The notes under the pieces were generated by a model. It was not told the DNA's origin, did no database searches, and was given only the letters and a program-made list of their open reading frames with translations. A stretch of DNA of 64,000 bases, from positions 67,067-131,066 of the forward strand of contig NW_006763133.1 in assembly GCF_000264905.1 (NCBI RefSeq), read 5' to 3'. This document shows positions 35,456 through 46,939 of the stretch, piece by piece. This stretch comes from Stereum hirsutum FP-91666 SS1. Lineage: Eukaryota; Basidiomycota; Agaricomycetes; Russulales; Stereaceae. Position numbers and translations under genes: made by a program. Positions within the stretch are counted from its first letter, which is position 1, and each line of letters starts with the position of its first letter.

Positions 35456-37050
35456 ATGAAGTCATTCTCTGCTCTCATCGCCGTCGCTGGCCTTGCTGTT
35501 CAGGCCTCAGCTCACTGTATGTCTTTCAGTAGGTCAAAGGAGTATTCACCTATATTCCTCATTCTTTTGCGACAGATGTGTGGCCCCAGCTTATCAGCGG
35601 CGGTACCACCACCGATGAATGGGATTACGTCCGGTATGAGGTCGGCCTAACGGTGTCAGTTTTGGTGACTAACGGATACCTTTTCGCGGTTCAGCGAGAC
35701 CAACAACTTCCAGAGTCTTGGACCTGTACGTCCTTTGCTTGATCTCTCTGGATGTGATCTGAACATGCTCTATTGATTGACCAACAGATGACCGATGTCA
35801 CCTCTACCGACGTTCGCTGCTATGACTCCACTGAGTCGGGTACGGCCTCGACTCTCAGCGTTGCTGCCGGCTCTACTATCGGATTCACCGTTAGCGGTAA
35901 CCCTGCTAACCTCTACCATCCGGGTGTACGCGCTTTCCACATCAGTCAGGACCTCTGCACATCGACCTGATTGGGGCTTTCTCGAACAGGTCGTAAATGT
36001 ATACATGGCACAGGCTCCCAGTGGTACTGACGTTGCAGACTGGGATGGAAGCGGCGATGCCTGGTTCAAGGTATTGCTCAACAGATTCTGGCTTATTTTA
36101 CGCTATTCACCTGCGCCGCACCTGGTAGATCTACCAAATATCTGCCGTTACAGATGGTGGTTCAACTATTACTTTTCCCGCGACTGGTAAAGCTTTTCAT
36201 GTCGTGTCAGCTTGCCCTCTGCTCATCCGGAGTGATACTAGGAATGTCCTCGGTTACTTTCCCGATCCCGTCCGAGCTTCCGTCTGGCCAGTCAGTACTT
36301 TCGTTGATATATTTGACAGTATCTATACTCACTGGTCGTCCGATCCAGATACTTGGTCCGCATTGAGCACATCGCTCTCCACGTGGCTCAATCATACGGT
36401 GGTGCACAGGTATGTCTCTAGCACCTTTCACATTACGTCGGCAACAGCGTTAAATATTTCCTTTTTCTGTAGTTCTACATCGCCTGTGGTCAAGTCGAGG
36501 TGAGTTGCGCTCTTTGTACCACTTTTAAGAGCGCTTCCATCCATGCTGAATTCGCCTCCCCCTGCCCAGGTCACCGACGGTGAACAAATTATTCTCCCGT
36601 CACCTCTTGGGCCTCATACTGAATTCAAAACTCCCTTCTTAAGGCGGAAGCGGCACACCCGGACCTCTTGTTGCCTTCCCTGGGGCTTACACTGTGCGTT
36701 AAATTGCCATTTCTCTGTATGGTGCCTGATACTGAACGTTCTTTCTTACTGCAGGGATACGTGAGTCACATTATAAAGCTTTGAGTTCTCCAACTGTCTA
36801 ACAATGCTATCACCACCTTTATTTGCTGCTCCAGGAGCCTGGTATTCTGTGAGAGTTCACTTTCCTCTTTCCTTCTCGCAAATATTGAATGGATGCGCTT
36901 CCCCATATGCAGAATCGATATCTACTACCCCATTCCGGCCAACTACACTCAGGTACGCATGTCTACAAATGCATACCCATGAAGAAGTGCACGTCTTGCT
37001 GACTTGAACATTTTACACAGCCCGGCCCTGCAGTGTGGCCTGCTTCCTAA
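35456..37050 (+). CDS. AA9 lytic polysaccharide monooxygenase (GH61)
   Basis: Secreted copper enzyme that oxidatively cuts cellulose or related glucans. Exon 1 (35456-35516) encodes a signal peptide MKSFSALIAVAGLAVQASA and the first mature residue His, completed as H-Y-V-W-P-Q-L-I in exon 2. The amino-terminal His is the first arm of the copper histidine brace. Later exons give TDVRCYDSTES, NPANLYHPGVVNVYMAQAPS (second His), WFKIYQISAV, LPSGQYLVRIEHIALHVAQ, SYGGAQFYIACGQVEV (axial Tyr region), GSGTPGPLVAFPGAYT, ILIDIYYPIPANYTQPGPAV and a TAA at 37048-37050. About a dozen short exons join in frame, with several introns near 50-60 nt. There is no CBM1 or linker. With the esterase and peptidase nearby it suggests plant-litter degradation. 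Confidence 0.92.
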
Positions 37051-37912
37051 ACGTTGGTACTGCGGTCATGCCACTGGCCACAAGATGCCTTCGAGCACTA
37101 CGAAGTGATAGCTGAGAAAGACTCTTTCTTATGGATTGGTATAATGGGCGACAGGACGTGTCGGCAACGACTACGATTGATGTACGATGGTTTCATCTGT
37201 GTCTTACCGGCTTTCATGTGAATCAACCTTAATCAAGTGTGAACTTGGAGAATCCAGTTCGAAAAGATATTCGCCAGATATTCGCACAGACCCGTGGGAA
37301 TATGTGCCACACCGTCCCTTGATCCGGGTTAAGGTCTCTGACTCATCGACTTATCCGTGTTTTCTGGTGACGGAAGACCACGACGTTCGGGATCACCTTG
37401 CCATCCTTTTCTACAAATACGATGCTCGACCTCATGGTACGCTCACCTGTCTCGCTGTATACATGGTTCATCGTTCAGGCTACTGTGCGGCGATCTGGCC
37501 TCTGGGCAGATGACCAGGGATTTGTATCTTGTATTTCAGCGCTTCAGGCAATTTTATCGATTCCTTCGTGCTTGCAAAAGGATCAGTGCTGAGCGCCATC
37601 AAAGCATCACCCTTGGCGGTGGCTGCGCTGATCCTCGTTCGTATTCGCCAGGCGTCTGCTCGAATGTAGGCGCTAAGGCGAATATCTGGCGGCGAGCTTG
37701 TCTAGGGGACTAAGTACGAGCTCGCAGATCATTCACATCCAGTCTAAGGTGAGGTTGGAACTTCTCGCCCTCTCGCCTTCGAAGAACCTCATGATATACC
37801 ATCTGACGTCGGCTGACTGGCTTCAAGGGCTGCCGTTGCCCGCAGACTTGTGCATGAGGGTATAAGAATCATAGTGGAGAGGCGAAGTTGGGCTCACAGG
37901 GCTCAGCTCATC
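37051..37912. other. Spacer between AA9 and esterase genes
   Basis: About 860 bp without a recognisable gene. It contains a perfect 14-bp inverted pair, CGCCAGATATTCGC at 37272-37285 and its complement at 37678-37691. The right part is the esterase promoter, with a TATAAG at 37861-37866, 52 bp before the ATG. Confidence 0.5.
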
Positions 37913-40087
37913 ATGGTTTCCTTCAACTCTATCGCTCGAACGACACTCTTGGGCGTATTGACTTGGGGTGCCCATTCTGCTCTCTGTCAATCTCCAAGGC
38001 CAACGGCGAGCGTGACCAATGGGACTGTCGTCGGTGTCGAGCTGCCTACTTTCAACCAGGAATTCTTCGGTGGAATACCCTTTGCCCAACCACCCGTCGG
38101 GGACCTTCGCCTTCGACTTCCAGTCAGCATCAATTCGACCTTCCCGAATGGCACATTCGACGCGTCTGAATATAGTCCAATTTGTCCCGGTCATGGAGGA
38201 GATGACGTTGGGTGTGTTCTGTCTTATACATCCTCTTGTGTTGATGCGACTAATAACCTGCCGTCAAGATATTCATTGGATGAGGACTGTTTAACTCTGA
38301 ACGTTTTGAGGCCCATGAATATTTCAGCTGGAGCCAACCTTCCCATCATGCTGTGGATTTATGGTACGGGTGTCTTTTCTCCACATACCACTGATTCTGA
38401 TCCGTACGCTTCTAGGTGGCGGATACGTCATGGGATCGTCCAGAGATACAAGATACAACCAGAGCTACACTGTCAGCCGCAGTGTAGAGATGGGTACGCC
38501 CGTTATCGGTGTCTCAATAAACTACCGTGTGTCCCACTTTGGATTTATGAACTCTCGACAAATATTCGATGAGGGCCTCAGCAATATCGGATTATGGGAC
38601 CAAAGACTCGCCTTAACTTGGGTACAAGAGAATGTGAATCACATGTCTATTGCTTGTGCCCCTTTACCTACCAACTGACGGTCTATATTCTCAGATTGCG
38701 GCATTCGGAGGCGATCCAGCTAAAGTGACGGTTAGCACTCTGCTTCACTGTTAGAGATGTTTCGTACTGTGAAACTCATTACTTGAAGGTCTGGGGCGAG
38801 AGTGCCGGTGCTATGTCCATCAGTATGCACCTCATCGCCTTCGGAGGTTCGGACGATCCTCCCCTATTCCGCGCTGCAATCCTCGAATCGGGCACCCCTA
38901 CTACTCAGAGCTACGAGACTCCCGACCTCTACCAGCCTGCATTCGATAGCTTTACCGCATTCGTAAATTGTTCAGATGCTCAGGATGTCCTTGCCTGTCT
39001 TCGCGCCGTGCCGTACGACCTGTTCTTCGCTGCTGGGGGGAATATTTCTACCGCCACATCAAACTGGGAGCCTATCATCGATGGTAATTTTATTCCAGCC
39101 TTCCCAAGCCAGCTATTGAAACAAGGCAAGTACGTGAACGTCCCGATCCTGAGCGGCGCGAATACAGATGAAGGGGTTTCGTTTGGTCCTGGGGGCATCA
39201 ACACTGAGGACGAGCTCATAGACGCTTTGTTTGGTATGGTTCAGTTATATTCAGTTACCAGCTCAGCTACAGCACGCTTATAGTACGATGTCGTAGCTAC
39301 GTCATTTGGATTCGCTCGCAACTCGACATTGCGAAACTTGTCCAGTCTCTATTCATCGGACCCTACAGACGGGGCACCGTTTGGAACTGGCGACCTTCCA
39401 TCGATCAAAAATGGTTCGCTCGACAAGAAGGCGGACGCCATTTACGGCGATATCATGATGATCGGAACCCGGAGGAACCTTGTCGAAACTTACTCGAACA
39501 CGACAACTGCGTGGTCTTATCGCTTTGACCACCTTCCGGAGTACTTGACCGTCCAGGAAGGCGTGGGGCATTTCGTTGAGAGTACGTTCAGCCCTTTCTC
39601 TCCTATAATCTATTGTGACCGGATTTCTTGCTGATACTGGCTCGTGGATCGTTTCCCAGCACCTTTCGTCTTCAACAATCCGCTTCCTCCCGGCGTTGCC
39701 CCGACGGGAACTGCCAATCCGCGAGGCAACTCGACGGACGACTTGTTCCTCGGATTGACGATGCAGTCCCAATGGATCAGTTTCGCTGTTCATCTTGATC
39801 CCAACTTCCATGGGGGTAAGTGTTTTTGTTTCATCTTCGATGCCGTTTATCTAATCTCCCGTTCTAGTCGAAGGCATTCCTTATTGGCCTGATTACGCGA
39901 ATGGTACTATGAACATGGTCTATCACAACAGTACGGAAGGTATGCTGCTCTGCGCGGTGTCTGAGCATTGTATTCTTGCTCATGATCACATCTGTTCTCT
40001 TTAGGTGGAACGACGGTGGAAGTTGACAACTTCCGACAGGCTGGAATTGCCTTTATCAATGAGTGGTCGACGGACTTTGCTCGCTAG
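37913..40087 (+). CDS. Type-B carboxylesterase/lipase (cholinesterase family), secreted
   Basis: Hydrolyses carboxylic esters, probably outside the cell. The start at 37913 gives MVSFNSIARTTLLGVLTWGAHSALC, a signal peptide. Family blocks follow: FFGGIPFAQPPVGDLRL, the EDCLTLNVLRP signature, PIMLWIYGGGYVMGS (oxyanion hole, built across an intron), [38 protein letters not shown] with the nucleophile Ser in GESAG (about 38800), SGANTDEGVSF with the acidic residue, and DHLPEYLTVQEGVGHFVE with the likely catalytic His (about 39570). The end is a TAG at 40085-40087. Exons: 37913-38363, 38416-38633, 38695-38730, 38790-39233 and more. The junction between 39233 and about 39283 leaves the frame one base off, so either a different splice or an indel is present. 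Potential N-glycosylation sites are frequent. Confidence 0.82.
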
Positions 40088-40256
40088 TGGTGTAAACCTT
40101 ATTTGAGATGTCGACCAATGCATTCTATTCGTGATACTATTCCATTCTATGCATGTCCCGTACAGCTGCTATTCCCTTAGCGTTGGAACATCAAAGGTCA
40201 CTGTGACCCGATCACGTTCTCCCATAGATAATAAATGCATCGATCTCAAAAAGGAA

Positions 40257-41907
40257 TTATCTAAGTGCGCCAGCGACATCCACTAGGCTTTTAAAGGTCA
40301 TCAGTGCAGAGTCTACTAAGGGTCCCGTCCACCAGCATGGGCGATCTTCTTGTTCCGAACCTGGACTAAATTCGATGGAAGATATCTCCCTAGATTGCAG
40401 TGACCATTCCGATGGTGCAAAGTTCTTGACGTTGAGAACTAGTCGACTCAAGAGAAGGTTTGGAATGCTTTTCCGCCAGGGTAGAAATCCAGGCGTTAGT
40501 CAACCACTATCGAATGAATTCTGCCGGAGACGTTACCTCGAGAAGAATGGACCGCCGATGGTGGAAAAAGCTGCTGTTGCGGACGGGGTCTGTTGTTCAT
40601 GTGTCATAAGATGTATCGCAGCACAGCAAGTGAGGTACATACATCTGGACCATTGCGAGATGACTGTGAATATAGAGCGCGGTACTGTGAGTCGCAGCAT
40701 ATCTCTTCCGAGGAGAAACTAAAGCTTACTATTGCTACGCAGACCTGCATAACTTGAATAGCCAGCATTGCACTGGAGTGGCACGAGGTATCAATAAATT
40801 ATTTTCCAAATAATTCATGAGTATCGCATTCACAAGAAGCATATTGCACCTGCACAGTGTAAAAAGGGACTGAAATCAATCAATACCATCACAAGATGTC
40901 TGTTCAGCTACTCACCATCCCGTAGAAGAAGATGTGAAATACTCGATGTTCTGAGTAGTGACTTGACTAGTCGCGATTGCGAGTATGTCTTGTGGATCGT
41001 CAAGACAAATATGAATCCGTTGAAAACGAAAGCAACGATAGGTAGAGCTATATTCACTATCGAGTGGGACTGGTCAATATTTTGTATGCCAAGCGGAGTG
41101 CAATCCCTTACGGCTGTACCAAATCAGCTCCTTCGATTGTTGACCGATCGAACCTCAGAGCACTCACCGTCTCACAGACTGCGGCCCATAGGTTGTCAGT
41201 CTACAACTCGAAATGTGCGCCAACGAACTCCCATTCGTTGAAACGCTTCGTACTATGATGGACTCCTGGATTACATCAGCCAAGGAAGATGCTAAACCAG
41301 TCTTGATACACACGAATATGATCATCGCTAGGCGAGCCGCCACTAGTGGAGCAGCGATGGCGATTATCCATTGAACACGTTCATTGATAGCATAAACACG
41401 CAGAATAGCGAGAGCTGAATGTGAAATGACATGAGTGACGAGCCAGAGCGCGGTAAGCCATGCTCACCTGCTTCAGCTGAGATAGCGACGATGTAGGCTC
41501 CGCGAGACGCCCCCTCAAGCGCCTCACAACTACTCGCTCATTTAGCGGAGCATCGAGCACTAGATCAAGAATAAGACCCACTGTAGATCTGAGCTCTCTC
41601 CCCGGCGAGTCGTGATCCATTGGAGAGAAAGACTGAGAAGAGTGCCGTATCTGTTCATGAAGTACAAGGCTGAAGTGCTAGTGAACTTCCTGGACCAGAT
41701 TGCATCGATTTCTTGAGGCACGGTCTGTATCATATCTACAATCCACATAGCTGGAGTGGAGTGGAACATTGGATGTGAAGGAGACAGTAGAAGATCAGCG
41801 TCGTCGTAGGGTCGCAATGTCAAGTAGGTAAGACAGCACCTAACGCCGAAGTTACCGCGTAGCTGTTCAGGAGCCTGTATGGGTAAGCCACGCGTTGAGA
41901 ATATCAT
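40257..41907 (-). CDS. DUF6533-type multi-pass membrane protein, possibly degraded
   Basis: Second member of the family seen at the left edge. Near 41720-41630 the minus strand reads MIQTVPQEIDAIWSRKFTST and ALYFMNRYGTLL, the DUF6533 amino-terminal signature. After an intron comes LAILRVYAINERVQWIIAIAAPLVAAR (about 41410-41320). Then follow NIALPIVAFVFNGFIFVLTIHKTYSQSRLVKSLLR (about 41050-40950), the RDG motif at an intron, and near 40450 the C-terminal SRLVLNVKNFA segment, with a stop at 40257. In the exon after RDG the frame meets a stop (ICFL, then TGA at about 40830), while a one-base shift keeps a hydrophobic reading (LLVNAILMN). The first exons also do not join cleanly. It is either a decaying gene or carries assembly indels. 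Function unknown. Confidence 0.5.
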
Positions 41908-43425
41908 CGATGCTTATGGGAACAAAAATTGAGAGAAATGAAATACCATATTTCGTTCGTAGGAGGGACGTCTGCGGAGAACGATGGCAGAGACATGCAA
42001 GAAAAAGTAGGAAGTAGCCACGTCGCATGAGCTGCCGCCCCTACCTTTGTCATGTATATACGATCTACAATTGATTAGCCTACATGAGTACCGGCGGGGA
42101 TAGGTCAGTACGTAGATGCTATGTAGGCAAAGGCGTTCTCGGATTGCCGAGTGGGAATATTATGTTCGACCTGAAACACCGTAGAATACCGTGGACCATC
42201 AGACACTGGTCACCCTCACTAGCCAAAAATAGTTGTGTTCCTCCATGTTCTGCGTGAGTCATGAAGAAAAGGCGTAGGAATGACCTATAGAACTGGAGCA
42301 GCGGACTAGACTAAGGGAGGGTTGACGCCTGCGAGAGATATTACTAGGATGCTGAGCATCGGCAAGTAAGTATATGTTTCATAGAGCATAAGTAGGAGGG
42401 AATTCTTTCCGTTGTTATAAGGTGCAAAGTTTCGATATTTTGCAGGCATGTACGCGTTGTGCTTCCTCCCTAGTGGAGTAGGATGCTATCTTCGTTCAAT
42501 GGTATATGTACGAGTATTGATTGTGTCAGAGGGGCGTGTCGGAGTGACGTGGCCATTGTTGAGACGTACCGGCTTTCGCCGTTTCAAATATGAGGCACCC
42601 TCCGGCGAGGGCCGGCGACGCACTTTCCATTCTTATTCTTTCCTTTCTTCCTGAAAATTCTCTGCTTGACTGTAGCTGGAAACACCGACGACCACAGGCT
42701 ACTGCGAGGTGCGGAGTGTATCCACCGAAGGAATGACCATTATTACAATTGCGCATGAGTAAACTGCAAATCTAACAAGAACGATGTTATCCATGAAGAC
42801 CTGCGCCTCTACGTACGCGTACTCTCGTTTTCCACTCCTTTGTCCGTAAAGACCTCCTCCGTTCCCCTCGCGCCGTCTTATATGCCCCAGTTTCTGCATA
42901 TTTCAAAGTTGCGTATCTACATTGATTCGTTGCCGTTCGAATTGCAGTCCGGATAGAACATTTCGGCGAGGCCGATCGCCGTTCTACGTACATACTCCAC
43001 ACGACGTGTTGACCTGTGTTGACGTCACCCCCTTCATCCCCTCTCGACTCTTATCCAGTTTCTATTATCTTGAATTTCGTTTATCTTCGTTTGATGATCC
43101 TTCCATTTTAGGTCGATCGCGTCTACCTGTCACTGTCAAATCTGCCTGACTCCTGCAGTAATCCCCGCCGTAGACCCACCATTGTCTACCCGAAGACGGA
43201 AGGACGAATACATGGAACTTGGACGTGCCTGCCGAGGCCCGGCCTAAGTACGCTTACCGTATCCCTTTGGCCACCGCCTCTTGTCAAAATGATTCGCTCT
43301 GGCTTATAAGCTAGAGTTCGCGCCGCTCGTCTCCTTTTTTCTTTCCCTCGTCTGCGTTTCCTTTCACGCAACACCATCACTCTCTTCGCTTCTTACTCAC
43401 CCCCTTCGAAAGAAACAAGATAGCC
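41908..43425. other. No recognisable gene; contains promoter of the first small secreted protein
   Basis: About 1.5 kb. A TTATAAG sits at about 43304-43310, some 115 bp before the ATG at 43426. Nothing else supportable was seen. Confidence 0.45.
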
Positions 43426-44069
43426 ATGAAGTTCTTCGCCTCTACTACCACCGTCACTCTTCTCTCTCTCTTCCTGGCTGCAATCTCGTTCTCCCATAAC
43501 GGTTTGGTATCTGCCGAAGCTCTCGCTCCCCGCGCATCTGGCAGTCCCTCTTGCACGTATTCGTGCCCGACCCTCAATCTCAATGGAAAAGCGATCGATA
43601 CCGTCGCTAGTTCCACTACTACTAGTGTCAGTTGTCTGTGAGTTTGAGCCCTTTTCTCTCGTAGAAAGTGTCCGTTCGCCTGTGCCAGCGAGGGCTTGTG
43701 GTGTATTCATAGAGAATGTATTACTAACTAGATTCCCTTATATCCACATATTCAGGTATAAATCTGCGAACGGTGTATGCACGTACTCTAAGGTATGTAG
43801 CACGCATTCCTCCTCTTTTGTTTACTATAGCTGTATCTGTCTATTTACACGACTTTTCTGCGTTGGTGTATCAAATCACTGATAATTTGACTTTGACAAA
43901 CACGCAGACCAGTGGGCTCCTTACCAATAGCGCCAGTGGTGCCCCGGCTTCATGCCCCACGGTCGGGACGAGTTCTTGCACAGCGACGAGGAAGCGTACG
44001 CCATTGGACGAGATCGTTGCGGCTAGGTCATGGAAGCCAAGGTCCGCGAGGAGGTCTTCGAGCGAGTAG
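43426..44069 (+). CDS. Small secreted cysteine-rich protein, paralog 1 (136 aa)
   Basis: Unknown function. Three exons (43426-43637, 43756-43792, 43908-44069) join in frame to 136 residues. Residues 1 to about 30 are a signal peptide (LLSLFLAAISFSHNGLVSA), followed by LAPRASGS, a possible propeptide end. The mature part has six cysteines in the spacing C-x3-C, C-x8-C, C-x7-C. The tail after a dibasic KR at residues 112-113 begins TPLDEIVAARS. A second gene at 45657 has the same length, the same three-exon layout, the same PRASGS start of the mature part and the same KR plus LD[E/D]IVxARS tail, so the two form a tandem pair. A Kex2-type processing step that would release a C-terminal peptide is inferred, not shown. 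An effector-like or cell-wall role is only a guess. Confidence 0.8.
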
Positions 44070-45656
44070 ATTTTGGATGGATGTGTTGTCGCACAGGTGA
44101 GTACCGGCCTAACACCATCTTCTCGATATTGTAGACATTGTTTGTTCAACTGTTGTCGTTCCGTCTCGCTAGTCGCGTCTCATTCGGCACTGCGCCATTG
44201 GCATAAATGACTCTCACTGGTTAGCGAGATCACGACGAGTCCGAATGCATACTTTGCTCGTGCTGCGAATACCTTTGTTGTGCTGTCCGATATCTTACGT
44301 TCCTACTTCTTTCTCTGGCCTTCGAGAACTGTAGCTCGTTTACGATACCCTTCCTATCTGCCTTGACTCCCGTTTTTCTACCGGAGTGCGAAAATGTACT
44401 CAGTCTATCCATGCTAGATGGTTATTACTTGAACTCCAGTACACTACATATCAGTTGCGTCGACTATGGAGGGAACGACTGGGTTGGGACCACTATATTT
44501 GCCGGTGTCCTTCGTCCAGCGAGATTCAGAGCCTTTTGGAGTACCGTACTGAAGACCTTCGTCAATTTCCACAGCAGGAATTAGTTGAACTGTATAATAG
44601 CATACCCCGATGGTCCGTCTCCGTCTACTGTGCTCGGATACCGGCAGTCAGTGCCAAGGCTTTCGAGCTGACTAACCCACAATTAAAGTCTAATGCAGAC
44701 CCGCTCTACCCCCACATATCCCCGCTATATACCAGAGGAAGGCGCAGACTCAGATCTGTTGGCAAAAATTTGAAGCAGAGAGTAAGTATGATGTATGTAT
44801 CGGAAGAGAGCGATACGATAAGGAGGGGGGCGGCATGCCGCTGAACATCACAGAAGCTACTATTGATGCATTGCTGAACTGGATCTAGCGTCTCACCAAC
44901 TTTTTTTAGTCGCTGTACGATCAAATCCAGAAATCAATAACAGTCAATGACCTGTCGAATGAAGGATTGGACAATCAGGCACGCATCAAAAATTCCCCGG
45001 ACAATGCTATCTCCGCGATTGCCACTGTACCGCCCAAGATCTGCATAAATGCCTTCTACTTACTCCGCGTTTGATTGTATGTGCCTGGAAAATGTCCAGG
45101 AATCTCTAATTATCGGAAACGTGGAGGTCGAGGTTCGTCGTTTACATCCGGTGCTTTCGAGCGTCCGACCAGGGCCACTCTAGAACGCGGTGCTCCCGAC
45201 ATGTCACTGTCGCTTTTGATTGTTGAACGCAACAGAGGCGACGATGCCCACTTATACATTGTTTTCTCTTCGTGAATCCCTGTTTCCTGAGTACACCGAA
45301 GTCTCCGTATCCTGTGCGAACGTGTATGCGTTCTCTTCTTTGGCCAAGACCCGAAGCTCTGAACGTTCTGACCTACCATTAACCTACCATCCCGGCGTTT
45401 CAATTTTGACATATTAAATATCGACAACTGCCATTGCCCTCCGCAGGGTACTTAGCCGACATCCATGTTTCGACAAATTCGTCTGCTGCAGCGGTCGACT
45501 ATCCCATTTCGAGACTTCCCCTTTCCTCAGATAGCAAACGGAATTAGGGGGGAATAGGAGGAATCAGAGACGACTAGCTCGACTTCCTCCCGTCTCAATC
45601 GCCGTCTTTCCTTTAAACTGGCCCACTACACGAATTGACAGACTCCCTCGTTCACC
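44070..45656. other. No recognisable gene between the two paralogous secreted proteins
   Basis: About 1.6 kb. The longest frame (about 150 codons near 44.4-44.8 kb) shows no domain, and I do not consider it a gene. Confidence 0.45.
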
Positions 45657-46269
45657 ATGCGCGCCTCATTCTCTCCCTTCATCCCTCTTTCGCTCCTCCT
45701 CACCATATTCTCCTCTCTTGCGGCATCGACCCCCACCGCTCCACTCCTTCCCCGCGCCTCGGGATCAGCATCCTGCCTTTGGGAATGTCCATCGGCGAAC
45801 AATAACGGCGTCACACTGTATAGCAGTTCTGATCCGAACGGAGCATCTTGGGTTCTGTGCGAGTAAGTGCCGGTCACTTGTGTTATATTGAACGGGTTTC
45901 AGAAGCTGACCAGACGTGACTGTGGACTACGGTTATGCTAGGTATGGCACTCCTCCGAACTACGACACATGCCAGTATGCGGAGGTAAGTCGCCATGTTT
46001 ATAAATGGTCGTTTATATCGCACATGCTTCTTTCGTATTTCCACTCTCTCCTGTTGTTCGTTTTTGCCATCTGTGCCCATTCGTCGCTCACTTCGCCCAA
46101 TGATTAGTCTGGGCAGTTCGCCGGTATCTTATGGACCGGTTCCAGTGCCTGCCCCGACAGCGCAGTCCATGTCTGCCCAACCAAGAAGCGGTCGGCGCTC
46201 GATGATATTGTCCGGGCGAGGTCGGAAAACATCGTCTCCAAGCGCCGTAGGCTAGAGGAGAAGGCGTGA
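45657..46269 (+). CDS. Small secreted cysteine-rich protein, paralog 2 (136 aa)
   Basis: Partner of the gene at 43426. The three exons are 45657-45862, 45942-45984 and 46108-46269. The second intron acceptor (TAG at 45939-45941) was chosen because it gives CEYGTPPNYDTCQYAE in frame with both neighbours. The signal peptide is FIPLSLLLTIFSSLAA, followed by APLLPRASGSASC. Six cysteines follow the pattern C-x3-C, C-x10-C, C-x7-C. After the basic KKR (residues 109-111) the tail reads SALDDIVRARS and ends with a basic stretch. Overall identity to paralog 1 is low outside the leader boundary, the cysteines and the tail, so the tail motif looks selected. Function unknown. Confidence 0.8.
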
Positions 46270-46939
46270 AGCAAGCATTGAACGGTTTGCAAAGAGGTTT
46301 ATGGCGTAGACGGTGCGTCTCTTTCTCTCGCTGTATGTGTACTATGGCGACTGACCGCATGCATGCCTTCCACGTGAGAATTGCATAGGCCACCATAACT
46401 GTTCCTGTCCTTATAGTATCAGCAAGTCCATCAAACCGGTGCACCTTCGTCATCGCGTGGCATTGTTGTCTCACCCTGTTTGCGCCTTCGTCAGTGATAG
46501 CCCTACACATATAGAAGGTTGGGATGGACATACCTTCACGTCCTTCCCATCACCCTTCATAACACCGTTAATAAAGACGATATACTTTCGCTCTCGAGCT
46601 TTGGAGGAATATCTGACCGTGTCTGTTCTGCCGTCCTGACGTGCGAGTTTCATCTCAGATTATTTGGTGAGTTAGACCAAGTGGTCACCCCTTCCGGCGA
46701 GGAAAGCTCGATCATACTACTATCATGCAGCTCCAGGTTGCGGCTGAGATCTATGCGGACCTTGGTCTCCTGGTGTCGAATGGCTTCGTGAGCGTCAAGT
46801 GACGCGAGAAGCGTTAGTCGTCTACTGGAGAGCCCGTGTCCGTGCCGTGATACCATTCATTTGGAGCACGACGCTCAAGATTTTGATAGTGGATCGTCAT
46901 GGAGAACATTATCGTACAAGAGAATATGTTATCAGCGTC
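46270..46939. other. No recognisable gene
   Basis: About 670 bp between the 3' ends of the secreted protein gene and the sedolisin gene. Confidence 0.5.

Noticed and set aside
44386..44844. 152-codon plus-strand frame between the two secreted proteins
   Set aside because: No signal peptide, domain or paralog relation, and composition is unremarkable.
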